This document shows positions 27,753-36,110 of a stretch of 64,000 nucleotides of DNA, piece after piece (positions within the stretch are counted from its first letter, which is position 1; every line of letters begins with the position of its first letter). Below the pieces are notes generated by a model. That model was not told the DNA's origin. It saw nothing but the letters and a program-made list of their open reading frames with translations, and searched no databases. The position numbers and the translations under genes are program-made. This stretch comes from JBCCEJ01 sp039030335 (GTDB lineage Bacteria > Pseudomonadota > Gammaproteobacteria > HK1). The DNA is taken from the NCBI GenBank assembly GCA_039030335.1, contig JBCCEJ010000016.1, positions 1-64,000 of the forward strand, written 5' to 3'.

Positions 27753-27800
27753 ATCATCGAACTCGCATTGAACAACGGCACATGGCGCCGTTTGTCGACA

Positions 27801-28718
27801 TCAAAATTCACCGCTTCTGAACGCCTCGTCGAGGCGCTCCCAGTCTTCGGCCGAAGGCTCCGGATAGGGTTCACCACGGCTGCGCAATGCGCCGGTGAAA
27901 TCCGGCGGGCGTTTTTCATTGAACGCGCGGCGGCCTTCTTCCCCATCCATCGTATTGTGCACGAGCAAGGTATTGATGAGCGTTTGCACGTGCCAGGCCT
28001 GATCGGTTGGCAAGTCGCCAAAGCGCACGACAAACTCTTTCATCATCCGTACAGCTACCGGAGGGAGCGTGACGATGTGTCTTGCGATGGCTTCGGCACG
28101 TGCCATCAGATCGGCGTGGGGTACCACTTCGTTGACGAGACCGATCCGAAGCGCTTCTTCAGCCAGAACGGGCTCGTCGGTCAGCAACATACGCATCGCG
28201 TCGATATACCGGAGCTGCTTTATCAGCATCGTCGCGCCAGGCCCATGACCGACCCAGCCCTGGCTCAGCAGCGCGAACTTGAACTTCGCGTGCTCAGCGC
28301 TTGCGATACGAATGTCCGTGCTCGATAACATCAAATATAGCCCCGCGCCGGCAGCCCAGCCGTTGATGGCTGCGATCACGGGCTTCCACACGCGCGGATA
28401 GTGATCGCCCATCCGCCCGTCGACGCCAGTCGTCTGCCCATGGACGGTGCCGGCGAGTGGCCAGATGGCGCGCCTTGCACGCAGAAACTCGCGCTCGTCG
28501 TCCGTCAGATCGGGGCGCGGCGCCAGATTGTGCCCGCCGCAGAAATGCCGGTCGCCCGTGCCGGTCAGGATCGCGCAACGGATCTCGCGGTCTTCCCACA
28601 TGTCGATCCACGCAGCCGATATTTCATCGGACGTTTCCTTGTCGAGAATATTGGCCTTGGCTGGATTGTCGAGCGTGATGTAGGCGACGCCATCACGTTT
28701 TTCATAACTGAGGCCCAT
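27801..28718 (-). CDS. Enoyl-CoA hydratase/isomerase family protein
   Basis: A 305-residue crotonase-fold protein, longer than the usual ~260. The oxyanion segments are GDRHFCGGHNLAPR near residues 55-68 and INGWAAGAGLYLMLSSTDIR near 118-137. FALLSQGWVGHGPGATML replaces the usual Glu-bearing segment, so the reaction may differ from plain hydration. A charged carboxy-terminal extension (PPDFTGALRSRGEPYPEPS, then EDWERLDEAF) accounts for the extra length. It is the first gene of the minus-strand set running to 23995 and is divergent from the SDR gene at 28886. Confidence 0.85.
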   Translation of the reverse strand: MGLSYEKRDGVAYITLDNPAKANILDKETSDEISAAWIDMWEDREIRCAILTGTGDRHFCGGHNLAPRPDLTDDEREFLRARRAIWPLAGTVHGQTTGVDGRMGDHYPRVWKPVIAAINGWAAGAGLYLMLSSTDIRIASAEHAKFKFALLSQGWVGHGPGATMLIKQLRYIDAMRMLLTDEPVLAEEALRIGLVNEVVPHADLMARAEAIARHIVTLPPVAVRMMKEFVVRFGDLPTDQAWHVQTLINTLLVHNTMDGEEGRRAFNEKRPPDFTGALRSRGEPYPEPSAEDWERLDEAFRSGEF

Positions 28719-28885
28719 TTTCGTCTACTCCACGCAGCCTGCGAGCACCCGAACTCCGGATAACCGGAGACGACGTCAACCCGTGATGCTAACCGCGTGG
28801 CCGACAATTGCACACAAGCATTCCGATCGGTCGGCTGGATCCGATACATTGCAGCGTCGATTTCCGGACCATCGGACTTGAAGCC

Positions 28886-29662
28886 ATGTCTAACGCTCAG
28901 GCAACTTCGAAACTGCAGCCAGATCGCGCGGTTGCCATCGTTACCGGTGCACAGCAGGGCATTGGCGCGGCGGCGGCGGTGAGGCTGGCGGAGGCGAACC
29001 ACCACGTCGTAGTCAACTACCTGGATGACGGCGAGGCTGCCGCGGCCGTTGCCGCCGAGATAGAACGTAGTGGACAGCAGGCCGCCCTGGTGCGCGGCGA
29101 CATGCGTGAGACGGTCGACCTCGCGGGGCTGATAACCGCGGCCGCCAAACTCGGTACGCCGCGGGTGCTCGTCAACAACGCGGCCGTGTTTCCGCGCTCG
29201 CCATTTCTCGAAATGCCCCTGGAAGAGTGGGACCTGATCCATGGCGTCAACCTGCGGGCCGTGTTCCTGATGAGTCAAATGTTCGCGCAACATCTGGTGG
29301 AAGCCGGAACACCCGGCAATATCGTGAACCTGACCTCGGGTGCCGCCTTTCGCGGCTCTCCGCGCGGCGCGCACTATGTGGCCGCCAAAGCCGGTGTCGT
29401 CGGCCTGACCAAGGCGATGTCGCAGGAGCTTGCGCCCCACGGTATCCGGGTCAATGCCGTGGCACCCGGGATTACCGATACAGCGCAGCCGCGTTACGGT
29501 ATGACCGAAGAAGAGATAGCCGAGGCCGGCCGCGGCGTGCCGCTCGGCCGGATCAGCACACCCGAAGACATCGCCGATTCGATCGTGTTTCTTACCAGCG
29601 ACAAGGCTGCACAGATAACGGGCCAGATCCTGCACGTGAACGGCGGCGGATACCTGGCTTGA
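28886..29662 (+). CDS. Short-chain dehydrogenase/reductase (SDR)
   Basis: A 258-residue classical SDR. The cofactor motif TGAQQGIG is at residues ~19-26, NNAA at ~91-94, the catalytic Ser in NLTSGAAF, and the Tyr/Lys pair in HYVAAKAGVVGL near 157-168. The ending TSDKAAQITGQILHVNGGG is typical of 3-oxoacyl-reductase-like members. Asn after the second beta strand (VVVNYLDDG) suggests NADPH more than NADH, with low certainty. I use the Met at 28886 because the upstream frame to 28808 lacks homology. The GST gene follows after 51 bases. Confidence 0.9.
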   Translation: MSNAQATSKLQPDRAVAIVTGAQQGIGAAAAVRLAEANHHVVVNYLDDGEAAAAVAAEIERSGQQAALVRGDMRETVDLAGLITAAAKLGTPRVLVNNAAVFPRSPFLEMPLEEWDLIHGVNLRAVFLMSQMFAQHLVEAGTPGNIVNLTSGAAFRGSPRGAHYVAAKAGVVGLTKAMSQELAPHGIRVNAVAPGITDTAQPRYGMTEEEIAEAGRGVPLGRISTPEDIADSIVFLTSDKAAQITGQILHVNGGGYLA

Positions 29663-29713
29663 TTCACATCCCTCGCGCACCCGCGCGCCCCGATACTCAA
29701 TGAGGCAATACGC

Positions 29714-30307
29714 ATGATCCTGCTCGGTGGCCAGACCTCTCCCTACGTGCGCGTCGTGCGCCTGCAAATCGAATTGTGCAAGCTGCACGACCAGGTCACG
29801 CTCGAGATGGTGCCGACGCGCGTACCGGACAGTCCGGTCCACAAGCACAATCCAACGGGCAAGATTCCGACGCTCGTCGTCGATGACGATCACGCGATCG
29901 CCGAGGCGCGGTTGATCTGCGAATACCTGGATAAGTTTCACGACGGCCCGAAGTTCGCACCGGTCGAACGTTCACTGGCGGAGAGTGCGTTCGAGGGCAA
30001 GGCGATCGGATTCATCGACGGCGTGGCGGTCTACATTCGCGAAGCGCGCCGACCGGTGGACGAACAGTCGCCGGGCATTATCGAGCAGGAACAGGCCCGC
30101 GCACGGCGCTGCATGGCGTGGATGACTGCGGAGATGGACACGTTGTCAGCGCCGCTCGATTACGCGCGAAGCTGCATTGCGGTGGCACTGTGGCGGCTCC
30201 GGTATTCGCTTCCGGACTTTGACTGGGCAGCGGAATTCCCAGCAGTGCACACGTGGCTCGAACAGGTCGAGGCGATGCCGGAATTCCCGCGGACGGCGCC
30301 GGAGTAG
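29714..30307 (+). CDS. Glutathione S-transferase family protein
   Basis: A 197-residue GST-fold protein. The amino-terminal thioredoxin-like domain (1-~80) starts MILLGGQTSPYVRVVRL, with Ser/Thr at the usual active-site position, the cis-Pro in KIPTLVVDD and the glutathione-gamma-Glu site in AIAEARLICEYLD. An all-helical domain follows and contains DFDWAAEFPAVHTWLEQVEA. It likely conjugates or isomerises an electrophile. The location 51 bases after an SDR gene suggests joint action on one substrate; its identity is unknown. Confidence 0.85.
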   Translation: MILLGGQTSPYVRVVRLQIELCKLHDQVTLEMVPTRVPDSPVHKHNPTGKIPTLVVDDDHAIAEARLICEYLDKFHDGPKFAPVERSLAESAFEGKAIGFIDGVAVYIREARRPVDEQSPGIIEQEQARARRCMAWMTAEMDTLSAPLDYARSCIAVALWRLRYSLPDFDWAAEFPAVHTWLEQVEAMPEFPRTAPE

Positions 30308-30341
30308 TCGCGGCCGCCGACGAGCGTTCGTCAGGGCGCGC

Positions 30342-31202
30342 TCAGCCGCCCCTGACCTGCGTCGGTTCTGGCACCGTCACGCGGTGCATCAGGCGCCGGT
30401 GCTGCGGCCACTGATAATCGAAGCTCGCGAGGTGTTGCACGGCCTGGTTGTCCCAGATCAGGAGGTCGCCAACCTGCCAGCGGTGGGTGTATCGATACTC
30501 GGGCCGCTGCACGGCCTCGGCCAGTTCATCGATGAGGCAGAGCGCCTCTTCATCCGGCATCCCCACGACCTGCCGGCACTCGCCTTTTGAGACGAAGATG
30601 TACTCACGGCCAGTCTCCGGGTGAACGCGAAGCGCCGGATGAAATGCTTCGGGCTGCCGGTCTTCTTCAGCGCGGTCAGACGATCGGCCAGTACCCAGAT
30701 CGCGGCGCCGGCCACCCACCTGGTGCACCACTTCCTGGCCGCGCGCTTTCTCACGGGTCGCAACCGGCAAGCCGTCACAGGCCGCCCACGCGCTCGCGAA
30801 CTGCGTGTCTCCGAGCGCCCGGCCGTTGTCGTGGGGCACTTCGAGGGCATAGAGCAGGGTCACGGCGACCGGTGTTTGCATATACGAACCGTCGCTGTGC
30901 CAGACCCGGCCGGCATCGGCAAAGCCGCGCGGCTTTCCGGCGTCGATGATGTTCGACAGCACCAGCACCTGCGGTTCGTCGGGGTGTGCATAGTGCTTCA
31001 GGAAATGCTGGTCGGGTTCCCCAAACCATCGCGCGATACGCAGCAGATGATGCGGCGCCAGCGTCTGATTGCGCGCGACGATCACGCTTCGATCGAAGAA
31101 ACAACGCTTGAACTCGGTAATGTCTGCGTCACTTAGATCCGTCGACAGGTCGATGCCGTTGAGGTCACCGCCGATGGGGCTCTCAGTTGCGGTCAGGTAC
31201 AA
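30342..31202 (-). CDS. TauD/TfdA-type 2-oxoglutarate dioxygenase
   Basis: A 286-residue dioxygenase. The HxD is in RVWHSDGSYMQTPVAV near residues 99-114; the distal His and Arg are in AVQHLASFDYQWPQHRRLMHRVTV near 251-274. The part around 150-190 (GGRRRDLGTGRSSDRAEED) is unusually rich in Arg, but the frame is right because ALRVHPETGREYIF follows normally. It is the last gene of a minus-strand group with the class II aldolase and the nitronate-monooxygenase-like gene, separated by 86 and 96 bases. It converges on the GST gene. Confidence 0.9.
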   Translation of the reverse strand: MYLTATESPIGGDLNGIDLSTDLSDADITEFKRCFFDRSVIVARNQTLAPHHLLRIARWFGEPDQHFLKHYAHPDEPQVLVLSNIIDAGKPRGFADAGRVWHSDGSYMQTPVAVTLLYALEVPHDNGRALGDTQFASAWAACDGLPVATREKARGQEVVHQVGGRRRDLGTGRSSDRAEEDRQPEAFHPALRVHPETGREYIFVSKGECRQVVGMPDEEALCLIDELAEAVQRPEYRYTHRWQVGDLLIWDNQAVQHLASFDYQWPQHRRLMHRVTVPEPTQVRGG

Positions 31203-31288
31203 CGCTCTCCCTCCTTATCCATCGTGCGGTCGCGCAACGCTACGAGTCTCAGGGGCCGATCGTCAGACTCCCCTGAAGCCTTACGAAA

Positions 31289-32053
31289 TCAATCGCGATA
31301 AGAATCGTCGGCCCGGTCGAGCATCCGGAGCAGAGTCGGCCATTCGCGCTGACCCTTCGGGACGTCACCGGGTTTGCCCCATTCCTTCAGCCCGTCGACT
31401 ACCGCCGGGGCGGGCGTCACGTATTCCGTGCCGGAGGTCAACACGTCGACCTGGATCTTGCAGGCCATCTCCAGGTAGTAGAGGTAGTGAAACGCCTCGC
31501 ACGCAACTCGCCCACAGGCCAGCAGGCCGTGGTTGTGCATGACGAGCAGATAGTGATCGGCGATGTCTCGCGCAAGCCGCTCGCAGCCCTCTTCATCGGT
31601 CGTGACATCGGCGTACTCGTGATAACCGACGGTGCCGAGCACGACGTTGGCATGCTGCGAGAGCGGCAACAAACCGCAGCGCATCGCGGAAACGGCCGTG
31701 CCGGCCCGCGAGTGCGTATGCAGCACGTAGTTGATCTCCGGCCTCGCGCGCAGCACAGCCGAGTGGATCAGATGCCCGGCCTCGTTGTAGTCCTCACCGT
31801 CGCCCTCGACGACGTTCCCGTCGAAGTCGACCTTGATGAGCGACGATGCGGTGATCTCATCGAATAGCGGTCCAAACGGATTGATGAGGTAATGCTCCGG
31901 CTCACCCGGCACGCGCGCTGAGATGTGCGTGTAGATGAGATCGGTCCAGCCGTAGCGCACGAACAGGCGATACAGGGCCGCCAGATCGACGCGCACCTCC
32001 CATTCGGCTTCGGATACGCTGCGCCCGTTCAGCTCATGTGCCGCTGCACTCAT
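31289..32053 (-). CDS. Class II aldolase/adducin family protein
   Basis: A 254-residue zinc-dependent aldolase-fold protein. Zinc ligand segments are VLHTHSRAGTAVSAMRCGLLPL near residues 110-131 and VMHNHGLLACGR near 170-181; YTHISARVPG near 41-50 forms the phosphate or carboxylate pocket. Family members cleave sugar phosphates (fuculose-1-phosphate, ribulose-5-phosphate epimerisation), decarboxylate, or act on 3-oxo-acids, so no substrate is assigned. It is a full-length soluble protein in the middle of a three-gene minus-strand group with an FMN oxidase and a dioxygenase. Confidence 0.88.
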   Translation of the reverse strand: MSAAAHELNGRSVSEAEWEVRVDLAALYRLFVRYGWTDLIYTHISARVPGEPEHYLINPFGPLFDEITASSLIKVDFDGNVVEGDGEDYNEAGHLIHSAVLRARPEINYVLHTHSRAGTAVSAMRCGLLPLSQHANVVLGTVGYHEYADVTTDEEGCERLARDIADHYLLVMHNHGLLACGRVACEAFHYLYYLEMACKIQVDVLTSGTEYVTPAPAVVDGLKEWGKPGDVPKGQREWPTLLRMLDRADDSYRD

Positions 32054-32149
32054 GTCAGTTCCCCCTGGGAAAGCTCTGATACTTCAGATCTTTCCTGGCA
32101 ATCCATCGAGCCGACGCTGTCGCGCAATCCGACGCGCCAGACCCGACCG

Positions 32150-33262
32150 TCAGTCCAACATACCGTCAAAGCGCTCTTTCGCCTCAAGCATTTCGCTCAT
32201 CAAGTCATACACGACCTGTTTAACGGTGATCTCCTCGCGCATATCGCCCACAACCTGCCCGACCGGATAGGTCAGGAATTCCTTGGCACGCACGCGCTCC
32301 ACGCGGGTGCGGCCTTCCTGCCACCACAGGTAGTTCTGGGTGGGCGCGGGCAGAGCCTCGGGCGCGCCCGGCTGCTCCCAGGCATCGGAAAAGGCATTCC
32401 GCAGCGTGCGGCACGGTTTACCGGTCACCGTGTTCGTCAACACCGCATCACTCGCCTCAGCCTCGAACATCTTCCGCTTGATCTCCGGAATGACTTCGCT
32501 CTGCACGGTCTTGAGCCAGAGCGATCCAGCCCAGACGCCTTCGCAGCCGAGCACCAGCGCGGCAGCGAGCTGACGGCCGCGCCCCACGCCGCCAGCGCCC
32601 AACACCGGCATTGGCGCCACCGCGTCCACGATGCTGGGCCAGAGCACCATCGAGGAGATGTCACCGGTGTGGCCGCCCGCTTCGGTGCCGACCGCGACGA
32701 CGAAGTCGCAGCCCACATCGCGATGACGCTGCGCGTGACGCGGCTTGCCAGCGAGCGCACCCACCTTGATGCCCTGCGCGTGCGCGCGCTCCAACAGTTC
32801 TTTGGGCGGTGGCCCGAGCGCGTTGACGATCGCCTTGATCGGATGACGCATCGCCGTTTCCAGCATCGCGAGACTCTCGCGCGGCGTGAAGTTGATACCG
32901 CGCACGATCTCGCGTTTCAGCTCGGCCTCTTCCTCGGGCGGCAGCGGCGGTATGCCGGCATCGTCGAGCATCTTGCGCACGAACTCGACGTGTTCGGCCG
33001 GCATCAGGTCGTCCGGGTCGTACTTGGCGTCGCTGGTGTCGTCGAACCGGCTCGGCATCAACACGTCGATCCCGTACGGTCTGCCTTCGATGTGGGCATC
33101 GATCCAGTCCAGTTCCTCCTCGACCCGTTCCGGGCGCATGCGCGCCATCCCGAGCACGCCCATGCCACCCGCCTTGGACACCTCGACAACCACGTCCCGG
33201 CAATGTGAAAACGCGAAGATCGGCACATCGATGCCGAACATTTCGCACATCTTGCTACGCAT
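32150..33262 (-). CDS. Nitronate monooxygenase-like FMN oxidoreductase
   Basis: A 370-residue TIM-barrel FMN enzyme of the nitronate monooxygenase/enoyl-reductase-like family. It starts with a conserved strand (FGIDVPIFAFSHCRDVVVEVSK) and keeps VAVGTEAGGHTG near residue 192-203 and VLGAGGVGRGRQLAAALVLGCEGV near 222-245 for FMN phosphate binding. An insertion around residues 60-110 containing charged helices (EEEAELKREIVRGINF) is longer than in many members. I choose the Met at 33262; another Met at 33277 is possible. It is the first gene of a minus-strand group with the aldolase and dioxygenase and is divergent from the proline-racemase-fold gene. Confidence 0.82.
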   Translation of the reverse strand: MRSKMCEMFGIDVPIFAFSHCRDVVVEVSKAGGMGVLGMARMRPERVEEELDWIDAHIEGRPYGIDVLMPSRFDDTSDAKYDPDDLMPAEHVEFVRKMLDDAGIPPLPPEEEAELKREIVRGINFTPRESLAMLETAMRHPIKAIVNALGPPPKELLERAHAQGIKVGALAGKPRHAQRHRDVGCDFVVAVGTEAGGHTGDISSMVLWPSIVDAVAPMPVLGAGGVGRGRQLAAALVLGCEGVWAGSLWLKTVQSEVIPEIKRKMFEAEASDAVLTNTVTGKPCRTLRNAFSDAWEQPGAPEALPAPTQNYLWWQEGRTRVERVRAKEFLTYPVGQVVGDMREEITVKQVVYDLMSEMLEAKERFDGMLD

Positions 33263-33374
33263 GGATACGACTCCCATTCCTGGCCCGTTACAGGTTCAGG
33301 ATCATCTGACTTGTTCAACACGGCATCGTATATCAAAGTGCGTAAAGGGCTTGAATGACGCGGTGAACCGGAAC

Positions 33375-34412
33375 GTGCGAAGCCAGCAAACCGTCCACGT
33401 TGTCAGTTGTCACGCCGAAGGCGAAGTTGGCGATGTGATCGTCGGCGGCGTCGCGCCGCCGCCTGGTGAGACGTTGTGGGCGCAATCCCGATGGTTGGCG
33501 GAAGACGGCCATTTGCGCGACCTGCTGCTGAACGAGCCGCGCGGCGGCGTATTCCGACACGTGAACCTTTTGGTGCCGCCGAAGGATCCACGCGCCGTCA
33601 TGGGCTTCCTGATCATGGAGCCAGAACACAACCCACCGATGTCGGGCTCCAACGCCATCTGCGTTTCCACGGTGCTGCTGGATACGGGTCTCGTCGCCAT
33701 GCAGCAGCCGGTGACGGAATTCCTGCTGGAAGCGCCGGGCGGACTCGTGCAGGTCAAAGCACATTGTGCGAACGGCAAAGCCGAGCGCATCGAGGTGCAG
33801 AACGTCTTTTCGTTCGCGCTCGAGCTCGATGCCCAACTCGACCTGCCGGATGGACGGACGCTCGGCGTCGACACGGCCTACGGCGGCGACAGCTTCGTGA
33901 TCGTCGATGCCGACGCCCTCGGCGTCGATCTGGTGCCGGAGCACGCGCGTTACATCGCCGATCAGGGCCGCCTGATCACCAGCGCAGCGAATGCCTCGCT
34001 AACTTTTCGACACCCCGAACAACCTGACTGGCGCCATTTTTCATTCTGCCTGTTCGCAACGCCGGTGGAGCGTTACGGCCGCACGCTGCTGACCCATCAC
34101 GCGTGCACCATTGAGCCTGGCAAGATCGACCGCTCGCCGACCGGCACGGCCGTCAGCGCGCGCATGGCGGTACTGCACGCGCGTGAGCAGATGACCGAGT
34201 CTGATGAGCTGATCGCAAGCTCGATCATCGATTCCGAGTTTCGCGGGCGGATCGATGAGATCGGTCACGTTGGTGAACTGCCCGCCATCCGGCCGCGGGT
34301 GAGCGGCCGCGCGTGGATCACAGGCACTCACCAGTACCATCTGGACCCGGATGACCCGTATCCTCGCGGCTACCGCATTACGGATACGTGGCCAGCCCGC
34401 GACATCACCTGA
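33375..34412 (+). CDS. Proline racemase-fold protein with Ser/Thr active-site pair
   Basis: A 345-residue protein of the proline racemase/hydroxyproline epimerase/trans-3-hydroxyproline dehydratase superfamily. The two positions that are Cys in racemases are Ser in PPMSGSNAICV (near 91-101) and Thr in KIDRSPTGTAVSARM (near 253-267). Known dehydratases have Cys/Thr, so a Ser/Thr pair argues against racemisation and suggests a different lyase or isomerase reaction. NEPRGGVFRHVNLL and SGRAWITGTHQY are also characteristic. The frame is open to 32886, but homology starts at MRSQQTVHVVSCHAEGEVGD, hence a GTG at 33375. A carboxyltransferase gene follows after 13 bases. Confidence 0.85.
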   Translation: MRSQQTVHVVSCHAEGEVGDVIVGGVAPPPGETLWAQSRWLAEDGHLRDLLLNEPRGGVFRHVNLLVPPKDPRAVMGFLIMEPEHNPPMSGSNAICVSTVLLDTGLVAMQQPVTEFLLEAPGGLVQVKAHCANGKAERIEVQNVFSFALELDAQLDLPDGRTLGVDTAYGGDSFVIVDADALGVDLVPEHARYIADQGRLITSAANASLTFRHPEQPDWRHFSFCLFATPVERYGRTLLTHHACTIEPGKIDRSPTGTAVSARMAVLHAREQMTESDELIASSIIDSEFRGRIDEIGHVGELPAIRPRVSGRAWITGTHQYHLDPDDPYPRGYRITDTWPARDIT

Positions 34413-34425
34413 GGACGAGCGCACC

Positions 34426-35988
34426 GTGAGTTGGGAACCCGAAGTCGAAGAGATCCGCAAACGCCGTGAGCTGGCGCGCCAGCAAGGCGGCGAAGAAGGC
34501 ATCACGCGCCAACACAACTACGGCAAGCTGACAATCCGCGAACGCATCGACGCGCTGCTCGATGCGGATACCTTTCGTGAACATGGCCGCATGGCCGGGT
34601 CTGCGTTCCTCGATGACGACGGCGAGGTCGAGTCCTTCGTACCGGCCAACTACGTTGTAGGCCTCGGTGAGATTCACGGCCGGCGCGTCGCGGTAGGCGG
34701 TGAAGACTTCACGCTGAAGGGGGGCTCACCGAACGCATCAGGCATTCGCAAGAGCGTTTACGCCGAGCACGTGGCGGTTGAATACAAGGTGCCGCTCGTA
34801 CGGTTTCTTGAAGGTGGCGGCGGCAGCGTCGATACGAGCGGCGCCGATCCGCGCATTCCGCGTACGGTGGGCACGCCGGTATACGACCCGCACCGTTTTC
34901 GTATCATTGCCGATGCCATGAGCATCGTGCCGGTAGTCTCAGCCGCCGTCGGCGCCGTGGCCGGGTTTCCAGCCGGGCGGCTCGTCGCATCCCATTTCTC
35001 CGTGATGACCCGCGAGACCTCGCAGGTCATGATCGCAGGCCCGGCCGTTGTGCAGCGCGCGCTCGGGCTCGACTTGAGCAAGGATGAACTCGGCGGCGCT
35101 GATGTCCACTCGCGCAGCGGACTCATCGATCAGGTGGCCGACGACGAAGCGGATGCGCTCGCGCGCATGCGCCGCTTTCTGAGCTATCTGCCCACCAACG
35201 TCTGGGAGCTGGCGCCGCGCGTGGCGTGCGACGACCCCGTCGATCGCAAGGAAGAAAAACTGCTCTCCATCGTTCCTCGCAACCGCCGGCATGCGTTCAA
35301 GGTGCAGCGCATCGTCGATGCCGTGGTCGATCAAGGCAGTTTCTTTGAACTCGGCGCCGGATACGGCAAGAGCCTCGTGATCGGTCTCGCGCGCCTGAAC
35401 GGGCAGACCGTGGGCATCACGGCCAACGACTGCCGGTTCGTCGCGGGCGCGATGACGATGGAAGCAGCGCAGAAGATGCGCCGCTTAGTCGAGCTTTGCG
35501 ACACGTTCCACCTGCCGGTGGTGAATTTCGTCGATGAGCCGGGCTTCATGATCGGGCCGGAAGCGGAGGCGAACGGCACGATTCGCTACGGCATGGCCGC
35601 GGTTTCCGCAGCCGCGCAGGCGCAAACCCCGTGGGCCTCGGTGCTCATCAGCAAGAATTTCGGCGTTGCCTCCGCCGCGCACTACGGGCCGGACACCTAC
35701 AAACTGAACTGGCCATCAGCTCAGTACGGTGCGCTGCCGATCGAAGGCGGCGTCGCGGTAGCCTACCGCCGCCAGCTGGCGGCCGCCGAAAATCCTGACG
35801 AGCTACGCGCGGAGCTGGAAGCCAGGCTCGCCGCCACTCGGCGGCCGTATCCGCACGCGGAGTCGTTTGCGATCCACGATCTGATCGACCCCCGCGAGAC
35901 CCGCCCGATGTTGTGCGAGTGGGTCGAGTGGATTCAACCGAAGCTCGAAGTGCTGCGCGGTCCGGTGAGTTTTGGTCTCAGGCCCTGA
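34426..35988 (+). CDS. Acyl-CoA carboxylase carboxyltransferase subunit (PccB-like)
   Basis: A 520-residue protein with the two crotonase-like halves of biotin-dependent carboxyltransferases. The amino half has KLTIRERIDALLDADTF and GEDFTLKGGSPN; the carboxy half has NDCRFVAGAMTMEAAQKMRR, VNFVDEPGFMIGPEAE, and GPDTYKLNWPSAQYGALPIEG. It moves a carboxyl group between biotin and an acyl-CoA, as in propionyl- or methylcrotonyl-CoA carboxylase. No biotin carboxylase or biotin carrier gene is nearby, so partners must be elsewhere or the reaction is a decarboxylation. The GTG at 34426 has GAGGA ten bases upstream and is coupled closely to the proline-racemase-fold gene. Confidence 0.9.
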   Translation: MSWEPEVEEIRKRRELARQQGGEEGITRQHNYGKLTIRERIDALLDADTFREHGRMAGSAFLDDDGEVESFVPANYVVGLGEIHGRRVAVGGEDFTLKGGSPNASGIRKSVYAEHVAVEYKVPLVRFLEGGGGSVDTSGADPRIPRTVGTPVYDPHRFRIIADAMSIVPVVSAAVGAVAGFPAGRLVASHFSVMTRETSQVMIAGPAVVQRALGLDLSKDELGGADVHSRSGLIDQVADDEADALARMRRFLSYLPTNVWELAPRVACDDPVDRKEEKLLSIVPRNRRHAFKVQRIVDAVVDQGSFFELGAGYGKSLVIGLARLNGQTVGITANDCRFVAGAMTMEAAQKMRRLVELCDTFHLPVVNFVDEPGFMIGPEAEANGTIRYGMAAVSAAAQAQTPWASVLISKNFGVASAAHYGPDTYKLNWPSAQYGALPIEGGVAVAYRRQLAAAENPDELRAELEARLAATRRPYPHAESFAIHDLIDPRETRPMLCEWVEWIQPKLEVLRGPVSFGLRP

Positions 35989-36110
35989 CCGCGGCAGATG
36001 ACGGTGCAATGGCGGTTCGCGGCTAATTCATCCGATCGCCATCACCGCTTCGCCTGAGGCGTGGCAGCCGCTGCGTGATGTCGCGGCCATCGCCTGGGTT
36101 GCAGTGACTT

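Noticed and set aside
28565..29941. 458-residue open frame on the minus strand
   Set aside because: It overlaps the well-supported SDR, the GST start and part of the enoyl-CoA hydratase; it is a high-GC shadow without motifs.
30660..30760. Possible frameshift in the dioxygenase at 30342 because of an Arg-rich segment
   Set aside because: The family motif HPALRVHPETG follows in the same frame and all active-site motifs are in one frame.
31925..33208. 427-residue plus-strand open frame
   Set aside because: Antisense to the nitronate-monooxygenase-like gene; composition is typical of a shadow frame (His/Arg/Ala-rich).
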